Source of the DNA: Tillandsia leiboldiana
Taxonomy: Eukaryota > Streptophyta > Magnoliopsida > Poales > Bromeliaceae
Direction: 5' to 3'
Length of the DNA: 64,000 bases
Assembly: GCA_029204045.2 (NCBI GenBank)
Contig: CM055071.1
Coordinates: 15,645,161-15,709,160 of the forward strand
The number at the start of each line of letters is the position of its first letter. The first letter of the stretch is position 1. The notes under the pieces were generated by a model. It worked only from the letters and a program-made list of their open reading frames with translations, was not told the DNA's origin and ran no database searches. Below, one piece after another: positions 44,001-56,594 of this stretch. A program made the translations under genes and the position numbers.

Positions 44001-47000
44001 TGTCACGCCCCGGGGTCGAAACTGCGACCCGGGCTTACTAACAGATCCGCCATCTGTACGGAAACTGCCGTACAGACGAAGCGTCTAACCTGCAGAAAGA
44101 ATCAACTACCGAGATACAGATATCAGAGCTGAAAGTAAACTAGTAAGAACTGGAAACCAAACACTGTACAACTGAAGATAATACAATATCCATCTCCCAA
44201 ATACGATCGTATACCAAGTCCTCTGATACAAAACTCAAAAGGGAGATATCTCCAATAAAGTACATTAGTGTACAGGCTCTCACTACAAAAAAATCCTCAC
44301 TACATCAGTCTCTCAAACTGTAAAATAAAGTACAACTCTATACCTCACAACAAAGGTCTCTCAACAGAGGAAAAGAAATAACTAATCTACTGAAGCTCTC
44401 CTCTGAAGGGGTACCGCTACACTCCAACGACGGGTAGGGAACTAGCTCGCGACTCCCTCGCCTCGGTCAGAAGGATCAGCAACTGGAGCAACAGGAACAG
44501 GAGAAGAAGTTCCTGGGAAAAAGACACCACGACGGGTGTGAGAACTACTTCCCACAGTAGTTCTCAGTGGGTGCCGTCAACAAGCCCAACGGTCTGCCCA
44601 CCAAGTCTACTAGAGGTAAAAGATAACAGAGCAATGAAATCTGAACAAGAAAAGCTGGAGCTACTCTACAGCTGCCATACCTCTATCTAGATACTCAAAA
44701 AGTGGAACAGATGAAAGTAAAAGAGACCACTCGCACCCAAGGTGCTCAAAAGACCCAATCGAACTGACTGCCTCATAGGGTCCAGTCAAGCCTGCGCCTG
44801 TCGACTAGGAACGCGCCTGCCCACTACCACGCATCCCCATGAGGACGGGATTTACGTGGGGCGTCCTGCCCGACTAACTCACCCCTCGCGCAAAACTGCC
44901 TCAACAGGCCCATCGTATCCACAGCGGCATCTCAGGGACGCGACTCCAACTGAGGAAAACGGCGCGGCATAGAGTATCACAAATTGGCATAAGCAGGCTA
45001 GTCAAAATCCACGCTCACTCTCAGAACGGTAGGACTCAGGATCCCCAAATACCTCGCACAACAGTCGGAGAACTCTCGACGACTCAGCTGCTCGGCTAAC
45101 TCGAAACACGAGACACTAGCCTCGCCAACGGCTCGCAGCACAAGGCTCACTGGCTGGAGATACTCCACAGCCAGGAACGACCCACAACTCAGGGTAACAA
45201 AACAGGTCGGACAACACTCAACGACCTGGGACCACCGTCAACCCCAACGGTTCCCAACAAGGCGGACCGGAAGATACTCGACGGCCCGGGACTGCCGTCT
45301 GCGCAACGGCTCCCTCTACGACGGCACAACAGGGAAACAAGACCTCCCGGGACTACCGTTTACCCAAACGGCTCCCGGCACAGATAAGCAACCCAGCTAC
45401 AACTACCAGACTCCACTCTGCTCCCAAGCAAGAGTGCAAAAGCATCCCACACTAAAAGCAAGTCCCGACCTCTCGGCCTACTACCCGGGCGAGAAAACAC
45501 TATGTCCAGGGATGAAGGAACAGTGTGGATGTCTAAGCATAAATAACCCTAGCCCAAGTGAGGGTTTTCTACTAGTCTGGTTACACATACAACATATGAC
45601 GGGGGTGCTAGGTCAAGTTCCAAGATAACCACATTAACCGATAATAAAGGGATAGCCATTCCAACAATCTAGCATGCTACACAAGGAAATAAACTATCAT
45701 GCATAGTCCTACATTAATAGAATTAATGTACATTCCATAAAACTTGGAGATAAGGCCACCCACCTCGATTTGCCACCAATTGCTCGTAGACACTTGCAAT
45801 TGGCCTCCGCGCGATCCGCACGCAAAACGATGTCCGCTGCCGGAGTTCGCACGAAAACGGAGCACGGTGCCGGAATCCGCACGCCAAACGGAGTCCGCAC
45901 ACAAAACGATGTCCGCTGCCGGAGTCCGCACGCAAAACGGTGCACGGTGCCAGGATCCGCACGCAAAACGGAGTCCGCACGCAAAACGGTGCACGGTGCC
46001 AGGATCCGCACGCAAAACGGAGTCCGCACGCAAAACGGTGCACGGTGCCGGAGTCCGCACGCAAAACGGTGCGCGGTGCCAGGATCCGCACGCAAAACGG
46101 AGTCCGCACGCAAAACGGTGCACGGTGCCGGAGTCCGCACGCAAAACGGTGCACGGTGCCAGGATCCGCACGCAAAACGGAGTCCGCACGCAAAACGGTG
46201 CACGGTGCCGGAGTCCGCACGCAAAACGGTGCACGGTGCCCAACACATAAAAGAGCAAGAGGGTCAGTTACAGTCTAAAAGATCGCCCCAAAAACTGTAC
46301 AAAAATACAGTAAAACCAACACACGGGACCTACCCGACTGCGCCGCCGTCGCCGAAACGCCCCCCAACGGAACCCCGCGCACGCTCCACGAGGTTCACGA
46401 CGCGCCACCGCACCCCCCAAAATCTCCTCCTCACTCCCTCTCTCGCTCGGGTGAAGAAGGAAGAAAAGAAAATGGAGGAGATTTGGCTTGCGGGGGAGAA
46501 GAAAGAAGAAGAAAAAGAGGAAAAGGGGAGGGGGCGGTCCACGGTGCACGGTGCACCGTGCACCGGCCGGTGCACCACACCCACCCGGGTGCACCCGGCC
46601 CACGCAAGAGGAAGGGCGGCCACGTGGCCGCGTCCCTGCGCGCCACGCGGCCGCGCAGCTCACGCGCCACACGGGCGCGTGACACCGGGCCGCCAACAGG
46701 CGCGGGACACGCGCCCGTGACACGGGCGTGCGCCCCAGCGCCCGCGCGGGCGCCAACTGGGGTCCGCCACGTGGCGGCCCCCACGTGGCCCGCGCATGGG
46801 TGCGCCTGTGCACCTGACGCGCGCAGAGGCGCGCCCTGTCGCGTCAGCCACGCCCCGCCTGACGCGCCGCGGCCTCCTCGGGATCCGTGCCACGCGTGTC
46901 TCGATCCGCGTGCCGCGACGCCTCGATTTGCGTGCCGCTTTGCCTCGAAAAGCGCGCACGCCTACCGGATTCCAAAACCAACAAGTAAATAGTCCATTCT

Positions 47001-47458
47001 TAGCGATTTCGCGCGCTGAATCCAAAAACGATGTCCATTTCTCCAAATTCTCACTCGAAAATTTGCCGAATGCCCACTCGATCCGATTTTCGCGCCGGGA
47101 CCATTTTTAAAGTCCGATTTGCCAAATTCCAACTCTAAAAATTCCCGAAGGCGACCGGAGAGGTAAACTTTTATCCGGACTTCACCCGGAGTCTAATTTG
47201 ACATCTGAATCGCGCGAAATCACTTCTAAACACCCGACGGGTCCCCCAACTTCCCACGGGGTCTCAAATTAAGCCCGAAGTCCACCACTTGTGTCCAAAT
47301 TGCGCGCAACCCACGCAGGCCTCCAGTGATGCAAGCAAATCCCAAATTGCATCACAAATCCATTTCTGGGCCCCCAACACGCGCACCAACACCCCCAACG
47401 GCGACCGAAAGCTGCCCAACATCCAGCAACCCTACGCGGGGGATTCCGTGACCTCACA
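44001..47458 (-). repeat. E LTR, right copy (5' LTR)
   Basis: 3458 bp, offset 7092 from the left copy up to the 31-bp repeat. Hairpin module at 44539-44566, donor motif at 45758-45767, 31-bp array at 45829-46242. About a dozen substitutions from the left LTR are visible. Confidence 0.92.
45829..46242 (-). repeat. 31-bp tandem repeat in E right LTR
   Basis: Same units as in the left LTR but about 128 bp longer, with a higher-order pattern of 31+31+18 bp. Confidence 0.9.
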
Positions 47459-48241
47459 TGGCGGGCGCCCATTGGCCTCGCTATGCGACGCAACACGTCG
47501 CAAACACAGCGTTGACGCGCGGACCGCGGGTGCGGGGCACTGTAGCAGCCCGAAAACCCTTTTCGGGCTCCCGAATGTGGGGATTTCGGCTATAAAGGAC
47601 CGAAATGCCCCATTTCTCCTATTTTCTTCTTTTTTCTCGAACAGAGAGGCTTAGGGGAGGGAAGGGGGATTTCGTGGGGGAGGTTTTGGGGTGCTGTGAG
47701 CCTGTCGGTGACCCCGTGGAGCGCGCGCAAGGTGTTCCAAGAAGCCGGATGGACGCACATACGCATGTTGGACGGCACGACGAAGTCGAGGTAGGTTCCG
47801 TTTGTTATTTTGCGGTATTTTTTGACACAGTTTTAAGATTTGCCTTTTGGAGTTTTGGATTTAAACCCCATCCCCTTTTACCTGTTAGGGACATCGTTGA
47901 CTGTGCCGTTTTGCTGCGCGAAGTACCGCCGGGCATTTCGGCTGCATTGTTTTGCGTGCAAGCTTGAAGGATGTGCATCATTTTGCGTGCAAATTCGAAG
48001 GACGTGCACCATTTTACGTGCAAGCTCAAAGGATGTGTACCATTTTGCGTGCAAATTCGAAGGACGTGCACCGTTTTGCGTTCAAGCTCAAGAAGATAAG
48101 AAAAATCGCGCGAAGCCCAATTGCAAGTGTCTACAAGCAATTGGGGGCGACTCAAGGTGGGGGATTCTACTGAAAATGGGTGATGTCTCCCCTTTTTCCT
48201 CTGCATTGATTTTAGAAACATTATAGTGAGCATGCTAGTAT
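47459..48241 (+). mobile_element. Fragment 2 of old LTR F, with TATA box
   Basis: Plus-oriented LTR sequence related to E: TATAAAGG at 47591-47598, then leader, a 31-bp tandem repeat (47948-48090), then CAATTGCAAGTGTCTACAAG as in E. Interrupted at 48242 by H (TSD AGTAT, 48237-48241). Confidence 0.7.
47948..48090 (+). repeat. 31-bp tandem repeat in F
   Basis: About 4-5 units of TTTTGCGTGCAAATTCGAAG plus GACGTGCACCA-like sequence. Same TTTTGCGTGC core and position as the E repeats, but otherwise diverged. Confidence 0.8.
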
Positions 48242-48642
48242 TGTCACGCCCCGGGTGTAAACCAGATCCCGGGCTCGTCTACAGATCCGCCGTGCACACA
48301 GTATTTCCCACGTACACGAAATGTCGGTAACCTGCTCAGATATAAGAGATAATAATAAAAGAACATAAAATCAGAGCTGAACTAAAACTACTACATCTCA
48401 GAATAAATCTGGAAATAAAGTAAAGAACAACTGTAAATAAATATAAGTATCACTCCCAGCTCACCACAAATATACAAATAGCTGGCTAAAGCCAGACCCA
48501 AAATAAAATACAATAAAACTGTCTGAGAAGATAGGGGTACATCAAAAGTCCAGCTAGTAACTGTCGGGTGGACACTCTATCTAGTCCGCTATCCTGTTAC
48601 TTCGATATGCTGCTAACGGTCCAGCAACTCCCACAGAGGACT

Positions 48643-48760
48643 CTGTAAAACAAAGGGAAAAACAAAGAAAAAGATGATGGGGGGTGAGAACTACTATAAA
48701 AATAGTAGCCTCCCCTTGTGGGTTAAGCCTTAAACTCTGACATGCCTACTAGGTCTACCA
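48643..48760 (-). promoter_or_regulatory. Conserved hairpin and 3' splice-site module in H
   Basis: Hairpin CTACTAT (48691-48697) with ATAGTAG (48702-48708), flanked on the sense side by AACCCAC and then TTCTCACCCC. It is followed by a pyrimidine tract ending TTTTACAG at 48643. Candidate donor complement ACCCACCTCG at 49916-49925. Confidence 0.6.
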
Positions 48761-50786
48761 GAGGCAAAAGGAAAGAAGAGGTTGTAAGCTATAAACAGGA
48801 CTGCGAATAACATGAAGCTACCACTACTATGCCTCTAAACGCAGAGTCAGAAATATGTAACTATAAGAATGCATCAGTGTATGTGCCTGACCGAATAACC
48901 CAATCTAACCACCAGTAAAAACTGGCACTGCCTGCTCTGCTGTCGAACTTAAGATCTCAGTAGCGGAATCTGCACATATGGCTCGAATCCGCGGGATCGG
49001 CACACATGGCTCGCATCCCAAAATAAGTATCAGACCAGCACACATGGCTCGGTCATAGGCCTACCTCCGGAGTGGCACTCGAGGGGAGCGACCCACACGA
49101 GTAAAGTACCTCTGTCACGAGTGTCAAGATATAGCAGGACTGGATCACGACTATGATCGAAGTGGGAAAACCCATCCACTAAAGAAAACCCGATCCCCCA
49201 ATCTAATGTGATAATACTCAATAAGTGGGAAACTCCATCCACTAGAGGAATCATATTCCCAATCTGATGCACAAGTAAACATCTGGTCAACCGCCCAATG
49301 TCCGCGGTCGCCGCAATAACCCACAACCACAATCTGGTATGACAAACCCACACAACAAACCCGGCTACACTATCCTACAACCCTGCTCAACTCGAGCAAT
49401 ACCACATGTATCTCAATAAAAGGAGGAGAGGTGCAAACATGGTTTCTCCTAAGTCAAATTCCAATATGATAGTGCAGCAGTAAATAGTGGCCTATCTAGA
49501 TGTCCATACAAGCATGCAAATGTCCTCATCTAGAATAGAAGGAAAAGCGTCCACCAGTGCTCTCACATGTAATAAATCGTAATGTCCCAATGTACTAATC
49601 TATTTCACATGAATAGTTATGACATAGCAACGAGCTCCAACACTAATGTCTCAAAGTGATGATCCCTTTTTGCATAATCGCTAAGTACTAACATACAACT
49701 GATCATGCTATTCCAGATAAATAAATACTTTAACAGGAGTGATTATGGCATAATGATCATGTCCAAATACCAATATCTCAATTACACGGATAAGCTATCA
49801 ATTATTTAGTCCCTTTTTGCATTCAAGGTTTATCAATATTTTGTTCAGCATTTTCTAACATCGGGATATTCTGATGTTCCTAGTGAGTATACCAAAAGAG
49901 AGGGATACAACAACCACCCACCTCGAAAAGCGTGAACTACAACAATATGAGATCCCTCGCTGCCAAGACCTCAATCTCCGTAAACCTCCAAAATGTGAGA
50001 ACTGCAGCAACATAGATCGAACACGGCATAAATAACAACATCCATACAGCATTTACTATTTTTTCTCCAAAAAGCACAGAAAACGAGGAAATTCACCTCA
50101 GTACAGTCCTCAGAAAAATCTAGAAAAATCACCGTTACGATCCCCGCGACGAGTAGATGAAAAACGAGTACTTACTCGTCCCGTTCCGACACTTGTAGGC
50201 CAAGATATAAATTAATCATCATGGTACACGCGAAACTTCCAATGATGAAAAGTCAGCAGTGCTCTGTCCAGAAAAAGTATAATTTTCACCTTCGAAACAA
50301 CATCAGAAAAATCCAGGAAAAATATGATGATGTTCCTTGTGACGCGTAGATATAAATCGAGTATTTACACTCCTCGTTCCGACTTTCGGTTGCTGAGAAA
50401 ACCCACAAAAACCCCGGTGCTGTCCATAATCCATCACAGAATAAGAGGTCACAGAAATGATCCGAAAAGTCCAAGAAAACCTTGAAATACGGGGAAGCTG
50501 AAAATAAAAAAATCGAAGCCCTACCTGTCATGAAAACGTGGGTGCAAGAATCACCCAAAAATTCCTTTGGGGTAGCCCAGGGGAGTCCTCGAACCGAAAT
50601 GCGACGAAAAGGGCAAATAAAGAAGGTGCGTCGCAGTGCGCCGAGAAAATGCAAATCTCGAAGTGCGTGCCACCAAAAATCCTGGAACTCCACCACAAAG
50701 TGTAGAACAAATGGGTGAACAAAAACCCTATAGAACTCTCTCTGTGAAAAGGTCCAGAAAAACCATGAAATGAGGCCAAAGGGGCC

Positions 50787-50794
50787 TATTTATA
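50787..50794 (-). promoter_or_regulatory. TATA box of solo LTR H
   Basis: TATAAATA on the minus strand within GGGCCTATAAATAGGCCC-like sequence. Confidence 0.65.
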
Positions 50795-51654
50795 GGCCCA
50801 GCCCAAAAGTGGGCACTGTTCGGATTCGGGCGCTCCTTTTCGGGCGCCCGAATCCAACAGTCGCACCAGAGTTCCGTCCGACCAGCGCTCGAATCCACCT
50901 GCGTGCGACATGTGTCCCCCGAACACCAAACAGCGGTGCAAGCACACCCGGGTGACGCCACGTGTCCCGCGACCGGTCAACCGGGTAGGTGGCGCCCGCC
51001 AATGGGTGGGCACCACGTGGCCAGCCCGCGCGACCCGCCGACCGATCGCGCGCCTCGCCGGCCGCGCCGCCTGCCCCCCACGTGCGCATGCTTCCCAAGG
51101 CACCGGCGTGCACCTCAGTGGACCGCGCCACGTGAGCCCGCCTATCACAAGCTGCCACATGTCCCCGCCCCCGGTCCATGCACCCGCGTGGGGTTCCGTG
51201 GACCGCGCATCGCGCGCCGGCCACTCCTGGGGCGCCACGTGTCCCCGCGCCGGTCCATGCACCACCCGGCGCTGCTCTGTGGACCACGCTCAGTCAACCG
51301 GCCAATAATAAGCCGCCACGTGGCACCCAGCCGGTCTACGGCCTCCCCCATGCACCCGAATCCACTGAAAAATTCCGGGAGCCCATTTTTGGACATCCGG
51401 ACTCAGAAAAATACAAGCAAATAGCCGCTTTCAAGCATTTTTCCGTGCTGAATCCAAATCGAACCTCTGTTTGGCCCAAAACCCTTTCTAAAATTCGGCA
51501 AAAGCAGCCGAAAGCCAAACCAACTCTGGATACCTCACTGGGTCCATCTGTGGCACTCCTTTGATGCACTATGGGCCAGACACACCAATGATAGGTGTTT
51601 CACAAGTGGATTCATGGGAAAAAGCTACATGGGGTTCTGGGGCCCTACAAGTAT

Positions 51655-52297
51655 AGTGTAATATTTTAATGTGAGATAATGTGATTATGAATGAGGAAAA
51701 ATTTGGTGATATAATTGCATGTTAAAATGGACTTAAGAGGAAGGTGTCATTTTTTATTTATCAAAACAGGGGATATATGAGCATGTTTAAATAAACATAG
51801 TGGAAGCGCAAATTTTATAAATTAACCAAAATAGGGGATAAGTTTGCATGTGTAAATGAACACAGATGAATAGTACAAATTTTATGAATTATCCAAAATA
51901 GGGGATAAATTTGCATGTGTAGATGAACACAGATGAATAGTGCCATTTTATGAATTATTCAAAATAGGAGATAAATTTGCATGTGTAGATGAACACAGAT
52001 AAATAGTTCTATGTTATGAATTATCCAGAATAGGGGATAAATTTGTATGTGTAGATGGACACAGATGAAAAGTGTTTTTGATGAATTATCCAAAATAAGA
52101 GGTAAATTTGCATGTGTAGATGAATACAGATGAAAAAGTGATATTTTATTATCTACCTAAAATAGGGGATAAATTTGCATGGGTAATTGGACACATAGAA
52201 AAGTGGAATTTTCAAATTGCCAAATATAGGTGATAAATTTGCATGTGTAATTGGACATAGAGAAAAGCGAATCTTTCTAATTGTCAAAATAGATGAT
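51655..52297 (+). mobile_element. Fragment 3 of F, with 66-bp tandem repeat
   Basis: AT-rich sequence continuing F after H, ending at the G LTR (expected TSD ATGAT at 52293-52297). From 51762 to 52292 it holds about eight diverged 66-bp units with AGGGGATAAATTTGCATGTG. No coding frame. Confidence 0.6.
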
Positions 52298-53560
52298 TGT
52301 TAAGGAATTTGTTTTGGCGCATTTCGTGAAAGTATTGAGTCTTGAAGATTGAAGATGAAGAAGTTTGGATCACATAACTCAATCTCAAGAAAGAAGAATT
52401 CAAAAGGATCAGGTATGTTTAACTAATTATTTTTGGTGATCCGAATACTTCTTATAGTGTAGAAACACTTGGATGAATTTTTAATTGCATAAAAATCAAA
52501 AACTGGACATGGGACATGTTCAGGATCCGGATCAGACACAGCAATCCGGATCCCGAAGGGTGTTGATTCATACGCAAATCCAATCCGGATCCATGCCATA
52601 TCTGATCCGGATCCCGAACATTGGTTTTTGCTGAAATGTATGAACGATCCGGATTAGGCATTTCAATCCGGATCCCGAACCTTTGTTTTCTGGAAATTGT
52701 CTGTTTCGTTACGACAATCCGGATCGCCGTAAATCCGATCCGGATCGTCGTCCTGTAAAATTCTAGAAAAGGTTAGTTTTTGATTCTTATCCTCTTCCAA
52801 CGGTTTCTAACCTATAAATAAACCCTATGATTCTTTTTCTAGGGTAAGCCGCATAAGCCGTAAAAGCCGAATAAAACAAAAGACGGCCATATAAATCCAC
52901 CTATAGAGAAGAAAGGAAATCAATAGATTTAATCCTATGTTTCTTCATCTATATTGATTGATTTGATTCTAGGGTTTCATACTCAGATTTTGAGTAGAAT
53001 CAAATCAATGAATACTTAGATGGTATTTCTGATCTATTTCTAATCTAAGTATTCGGCGGATCATCACCACCCAAGAAAACAACGATTTCCCCAAAATCGG
53101 CGCGTGGACTCGCGTGGCCTTGTGGATTCAAGGTGCTACCGCTCTCGTGGATTCGGAGCGAGGTACGTTCGTGGATTCGAGACGTGCTACTGGGTGAAGA
53201 CCGTGGATTCGGTCAGACGTCGTGGATTCGGCGTTGGACGTAGATCGTGGATTCGAGAAGCGTTGCGGAGCGAGCGGAGAAGATCAACTAGGAGCGTATG
53301 GAAAAAGGTTGAGTCGTCTGTGAGTACGGTATATCACCTTTGTACGTGTTATAATTCTAGTGGATTTCACCGTGTTATCGGTCCCGTGGTTTTTTACTCC
53401 GGTTTGGAGTTTTCCACGTAAAAATCTTGCGTGTTATTTTTTATTTCCGCATTGGGTTTTATTGCGCAATGATTTTTGAGTGTTTAAACGTTTACACCTA
53501 TTCACCCCCCTCTAGGTATTTTTTTCCCCTATTTAGATCCATATTATACATAACTTGACA
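52298..53560 (+). repeat. 5' LTR of Sirevirus-like element G
   Basis: 1263 bp, TGTTAAGGAATTTG...TAACTTGACA. GATCCGGAT-type palindromes at about 52510-52745, TATAAATA at 52813-52820. Same family as D's LTR. Followed by a PBS and gag. Confidence 0.9.
52958..53256 (+). promoter_or_regulatory. Structured RNA leader in G LTR
   Basis: Stem I is TTGATTTGATTCTA (52958-52971) with TAGAATCAAATCAA (52995-53008). Against D, an A-U pair has become G-C on both arms. Stem II is GAATACTTAGAT (53010-53021) with ATCTAAGTATTC (53043-53054). Hairpin array at 53101-53256: CGCG/CGCG, CCTTG/CAAGG, GACCG/CGGTC and others, loop TGGATT or TGGACT. Confidence 0.7.
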
Positions 53561-53562
53561 AG

Positions 53563-53577
53563 TGGTATCAGAGCGGG
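53563..53577 (+). other. Primer-binding site of G
   Basis: TGGTATCAGAGCGGG, initiator tRNA-Met type, two bases after the LTR. Confidence 0.9.
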
Positions 53578-53593
53578 AATAGGGTTGTAAACA

Positions 53594-54455
53594 ATGGCTG
53601 AAGGTGGAAACATCAACAGACCTCCGTTCTTCGATGGAACAAATTATGCGTACTGGAAAGTGCGGATGAAAGCCTTTCTTATTTCCATCGACGAACGGGT
53701 GTGGCAATCTATCGAGTTAGGATGGTCAAATCCAACTGAAGTTATTATTGATGTTCACACCATCAAACCTAGGTCGAAATGGACTAAGGAAGAGATAGAC
53801 TTATCTTCTTACAATGGCAAAGGAATCAATGCTTTATTTAATGCCTTGTCTCAAACAGAATTCTCTCGCGTCTCAGCATGTGATACTGCGAAAGAAATCT
53901 GGGATGTTCTTCAAGTTACACATGAGGGAACTAACCTTGTGAAGATTCAAAAGCTGCAAATGCTTACGAGCAGATTTGACTCTATTTTCATGGCAGAAAA
54001 TGAATCATTCACAGACTACTATACACAATTGCAAGACATCGTAAACACATGTGCTAACCTGGGAGAGAAGATTCCAGAATTTAAAATTGTAAGAAAGATC
54101 TTAAGAACTCTTCCTGAAAGATTTCGTTCCAAGGTTACGGCCATTGAAACTATTAAACACCCGGACAAAATCCGTGTAGAAGAATTAGTTGGTTCATTAC
54201 AAACATATGAAATGACATTTCCTACTAACTATTCTTCTAGAAAAGCATCTACTTCTAATTCTTCAGGTTTTGCGTTGAAAACTACAAAAGAAGAAGACGC
54301 GGATTCATCCTCCTCAGGCGATGACGAGAACCTATCTATGGAGGACTTTGAGAAGCAGCTTGCTCTCTTGACAAGAAATTTTTGCCGAAACTTTCGAAGG
54401 GGTAATTCAAGTAAAACTTCATCCTCCAGAAAGTGGAAAAAAGGCAAAGGTTTTT
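53594..54455 (+). pseudogene. gag of element G, truncated by J
   Basis: Starts at ATG 53594 (MAEGGNINRPPFFDG) and encodes a DUF4219/UBN2 copia Gag domain clearly homologous to A and B (YAYWKVRMKAFL, WDVLQVTHEGTN, KILRTLPERF). A Ser/Asp-rich linker and the beginning of the Lys-rich stretch follow. It has no internal stop, unlike A. Element J begins at 54456. The frame runs on into J to 54586, which is artefactual. The CCHC fingers, coiled coil and everything downstream are not found on the other side of J, so the rest of G was lost or lies elsewhere. Confidence 0.88.
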
Positions 54456-55195
54456 TGTCACACCCCGAAACTGCTACCAATTTGGCATGGTTCGGGCGCG
54501 CTGAACGGACGCCGAACGGACAGAACCTCCCCTGTCCGCCCAAGGCTAAGCGACAAGATCATGTACAAGAATCACCCAGGAATTAATTCTAGATATACAC
54601 AATCACAACGAGAGCACAACCAGTGCTAACAAGAACATAAGAGCAAGGTACGAGTATATAAAAGTAAACATACAAGTAACAAAAGAGAGAAACTCTATCT
54701 ATTACAACCATTCCATTCGAGTATATGAATAATACATAGATCACATACAAAACGTCCTCACCCTATACAACATCTACTCTCAAAATGTAAAGACAAGGTG
54801 ACAAGAGCTATAGATGTAGGGAGGCTGCTATCAACGCCTCTAGGGCGCCAAGCCCTTACCGCGATCCTCGCCGGGAGTACCTGTACTCGGCCCTGTAATA
54901 ATAGTGGGGTGAGAACTATGGTCCATAGTTCCCAGTGGGTTCGGCCACCGACTCCACCGGTCTTCCCACTAGGTCCAAGAGGGCAAAAGCAGATAGATAG
55001 ATAGATATATCTGAAAACTGTAAATGCAGTAAATACTACACTACTATGCCCAACACGGAAAAACATGTATGCATGCTCAGGGGAGAGATATCCAAATATA
55101 TCACTATGTCCAAGAAGTACTATTTCATACTTGTTCTCTAACTCATTTTCAAGCAGTGTGGTTTTTAACACTTCATCTCAAATCTCACGGCACAC
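54456..55195 (-). repeat. J LTR, left truncated copy
   Basis: 740 bp of LTR ending in CACGGCACAC, where gag sequence begins directly. Includes the hairpin GAACTATGG/CCATAGTTC (54913-54931) and acceptor complement at 54893-54895. Confidence 0.85.
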
Positions 55196-55203
55196 TGCCT
55201 CCA

Positions 55204-56224
55204 CTACTGCGATCTCGGTTGCTTCGGGGGCCTCCTGGAGCTAGACTGTGCCCCCGAACCACCGCCCTGGCGCTTCTTGCCCTTGTCCTTGGACTCCGCC
55301 GCCGTCTCGCGCTCCTCGCGCACATGGGCATCCCCGTGTTCTGCCCACAGCGCTCGATCAAGAACCTCGGCGTAGGTCGTGAGCTTGAACAGCTGCACGG
55401 CCCGGAAGATCCAGGGCTTAAGCCCCCGCAGAAACCAATCGGCCCGGTCCGCATCGTCGCGAACAACATCGGGAACACAGTCGATGATGTAGGTGAGCTC
55501 ATGCTCTTACTCCATCACCGAGCGATTTCCCTGCCGCAGCTTGCGGAACTTTTCCTTCATCACCCGCTTATCGGCGTCGGGAAAGTAGTGCCCGTACACC
55601 GTCCTCTTGAACTCCCCCCATGACATCGGAGGAAGATGCGCGGGTCGATCACGCTTCACCCGCTTCCACCATACTAACGCCGGTTCTCCAAAACTATGCG
55701 TGGCCACGGGCACCTTGTCCCTTTCCAGGACAGGGAGATCACCAAAGATAGTCTCCATAGCGCCAAACCACAACTCCACTACCGCCAGCTCCACCTTCCC
55801 TCCCTCGAAGCTCCGAGGTTTGAACTTTAGGAACCGCATCAGAACTGCCAATGCGCGCTCCCGCTCCGCCTTTTCTGCCGTCGTATCGGGTGTAGTAGAA
55901 CCCGATGCCGCCAGAGGCACACTCCTCGGAAGGGGGCACGCCGACAGTGGAACGGCCCCCACGCCCTCACCCTCAACCGCTCCCGGGCGCGCGAGTCGAG
56001 GGTGCAGGCGGATCACGGCTCTCAGCCGCCGTCGCTGCCGCCAACGCTGCCTGCTGCTCCAACAGTGACTGGAGCTGCTCCAATCGAGCCCCCTGGCGCT
56101 GCATCGCGCCTACCAAAGCAGCGACCTGCTCTCGCAGCCCCTGCACCTCGCCAGATCCCGACTGCTCGGGCGCAGCTGGAGGCGGCACCGGAGAGGACCT
56201 ACGAGTGTGGCGTCTCCCTGACAT
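55204..56224 (-). pseudogene. Ty3/gypsy gag of J, frameshifted and with stop
   Basis: The ATG at 56224-56222 opens a Pro/Ser/Arg-rich N-terminus with a short coiled coil (LREQVAALVGAMQRQ). The frame shifts near 56010. It continues with a typical Retrotrans_gag (PF03732) region: FEGGKVELAVVELWFGAMETIF, ALVWWKRVKRDRP, MSWGEFKRTVYGHYFPD. An in-frame TAA at 55507-55509, where a Tyr codon is likely, separates the end of the domain (WFLRGLKPWIFRAVQLF) and a Lys/Gly-rich tail that stops at 55204-55206. No CCHC finger is visible before the deletion junction. Gag would form the particle; this copy is dead. No protease or RT follows. Confidence 0.85.
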
Positions 56225-56594
56225 TCTTTCCTGGAAACAAGAACTTAGTCAGTTAGTTTAACCCGATAGCTCCTTAGCATTTACGAAACTAGACAACTCA
56301 ATAATAAACCGGGCGGAAGCATACAAGCATACTAGTCCTAGACCCTTAGCATCATGCCGTTGGCCGCCGACATAACACTTCGTGTCACCGAACAACCACA
56401 CTTGAATCCGTCTCTATTCTCAATTAGAGACATATAATCTTCTTTGACCCAATCAATTTCACTTCCACCAACGTCAAGGGTTCACGTTTCACTCACGTCC
56501 CTACAACCTCAGGGTTTACCAGCCTAGGGTTTCCTAAGTCATCCTAGACTCTCTCTCTTTACTTGCTCTTATCTCGCTTTGATACCACTTTATC

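Larger units (their letters stand above)
36909..47458 (-). mobile_element. Element E: LARD-like retrotransposon, reverse orientation
   Basis: LTRs at 36909-40238 (3330 bp, the 3' LTR) and 44001-47458 (3458 bp, the 5' LTR), ends TGTCACGCCCCGG...CCTCACA as read on the plus strand. TSD TGGCG at 36904-36908 and 47459-47463. PBS complement at 43980-43992 and PPT complement at 40239-40254. The 3.76-kb interior is non-coding and dominated by tandem repeats. LTR length differs mainly through copy number of a 31-bp repeat. Related to C by termini, interior fragments and leader module. Confidence 0.93.
48242..51649 (-). mobile_element. Solo LTR, family H
   Basis: 3408 bp from TGTCACGCCCCGGG to GGGGCCCTACA (plus strand), directly flanked by AGTAT on both sides (48237-48241 and 51650-51654), with no interior or second LTR. 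This is the product of LTR-LTR recombination. The TATA box complement is at 50787-50794. It is the full-length reference for the fragment at 1-1851. Confidence 0.92.

Noticed and set aside
53594..54586. Gag of G read through to 54586
   Set aside because: The last 43 codons come from J's LTR; the true gag is cut at 54456.
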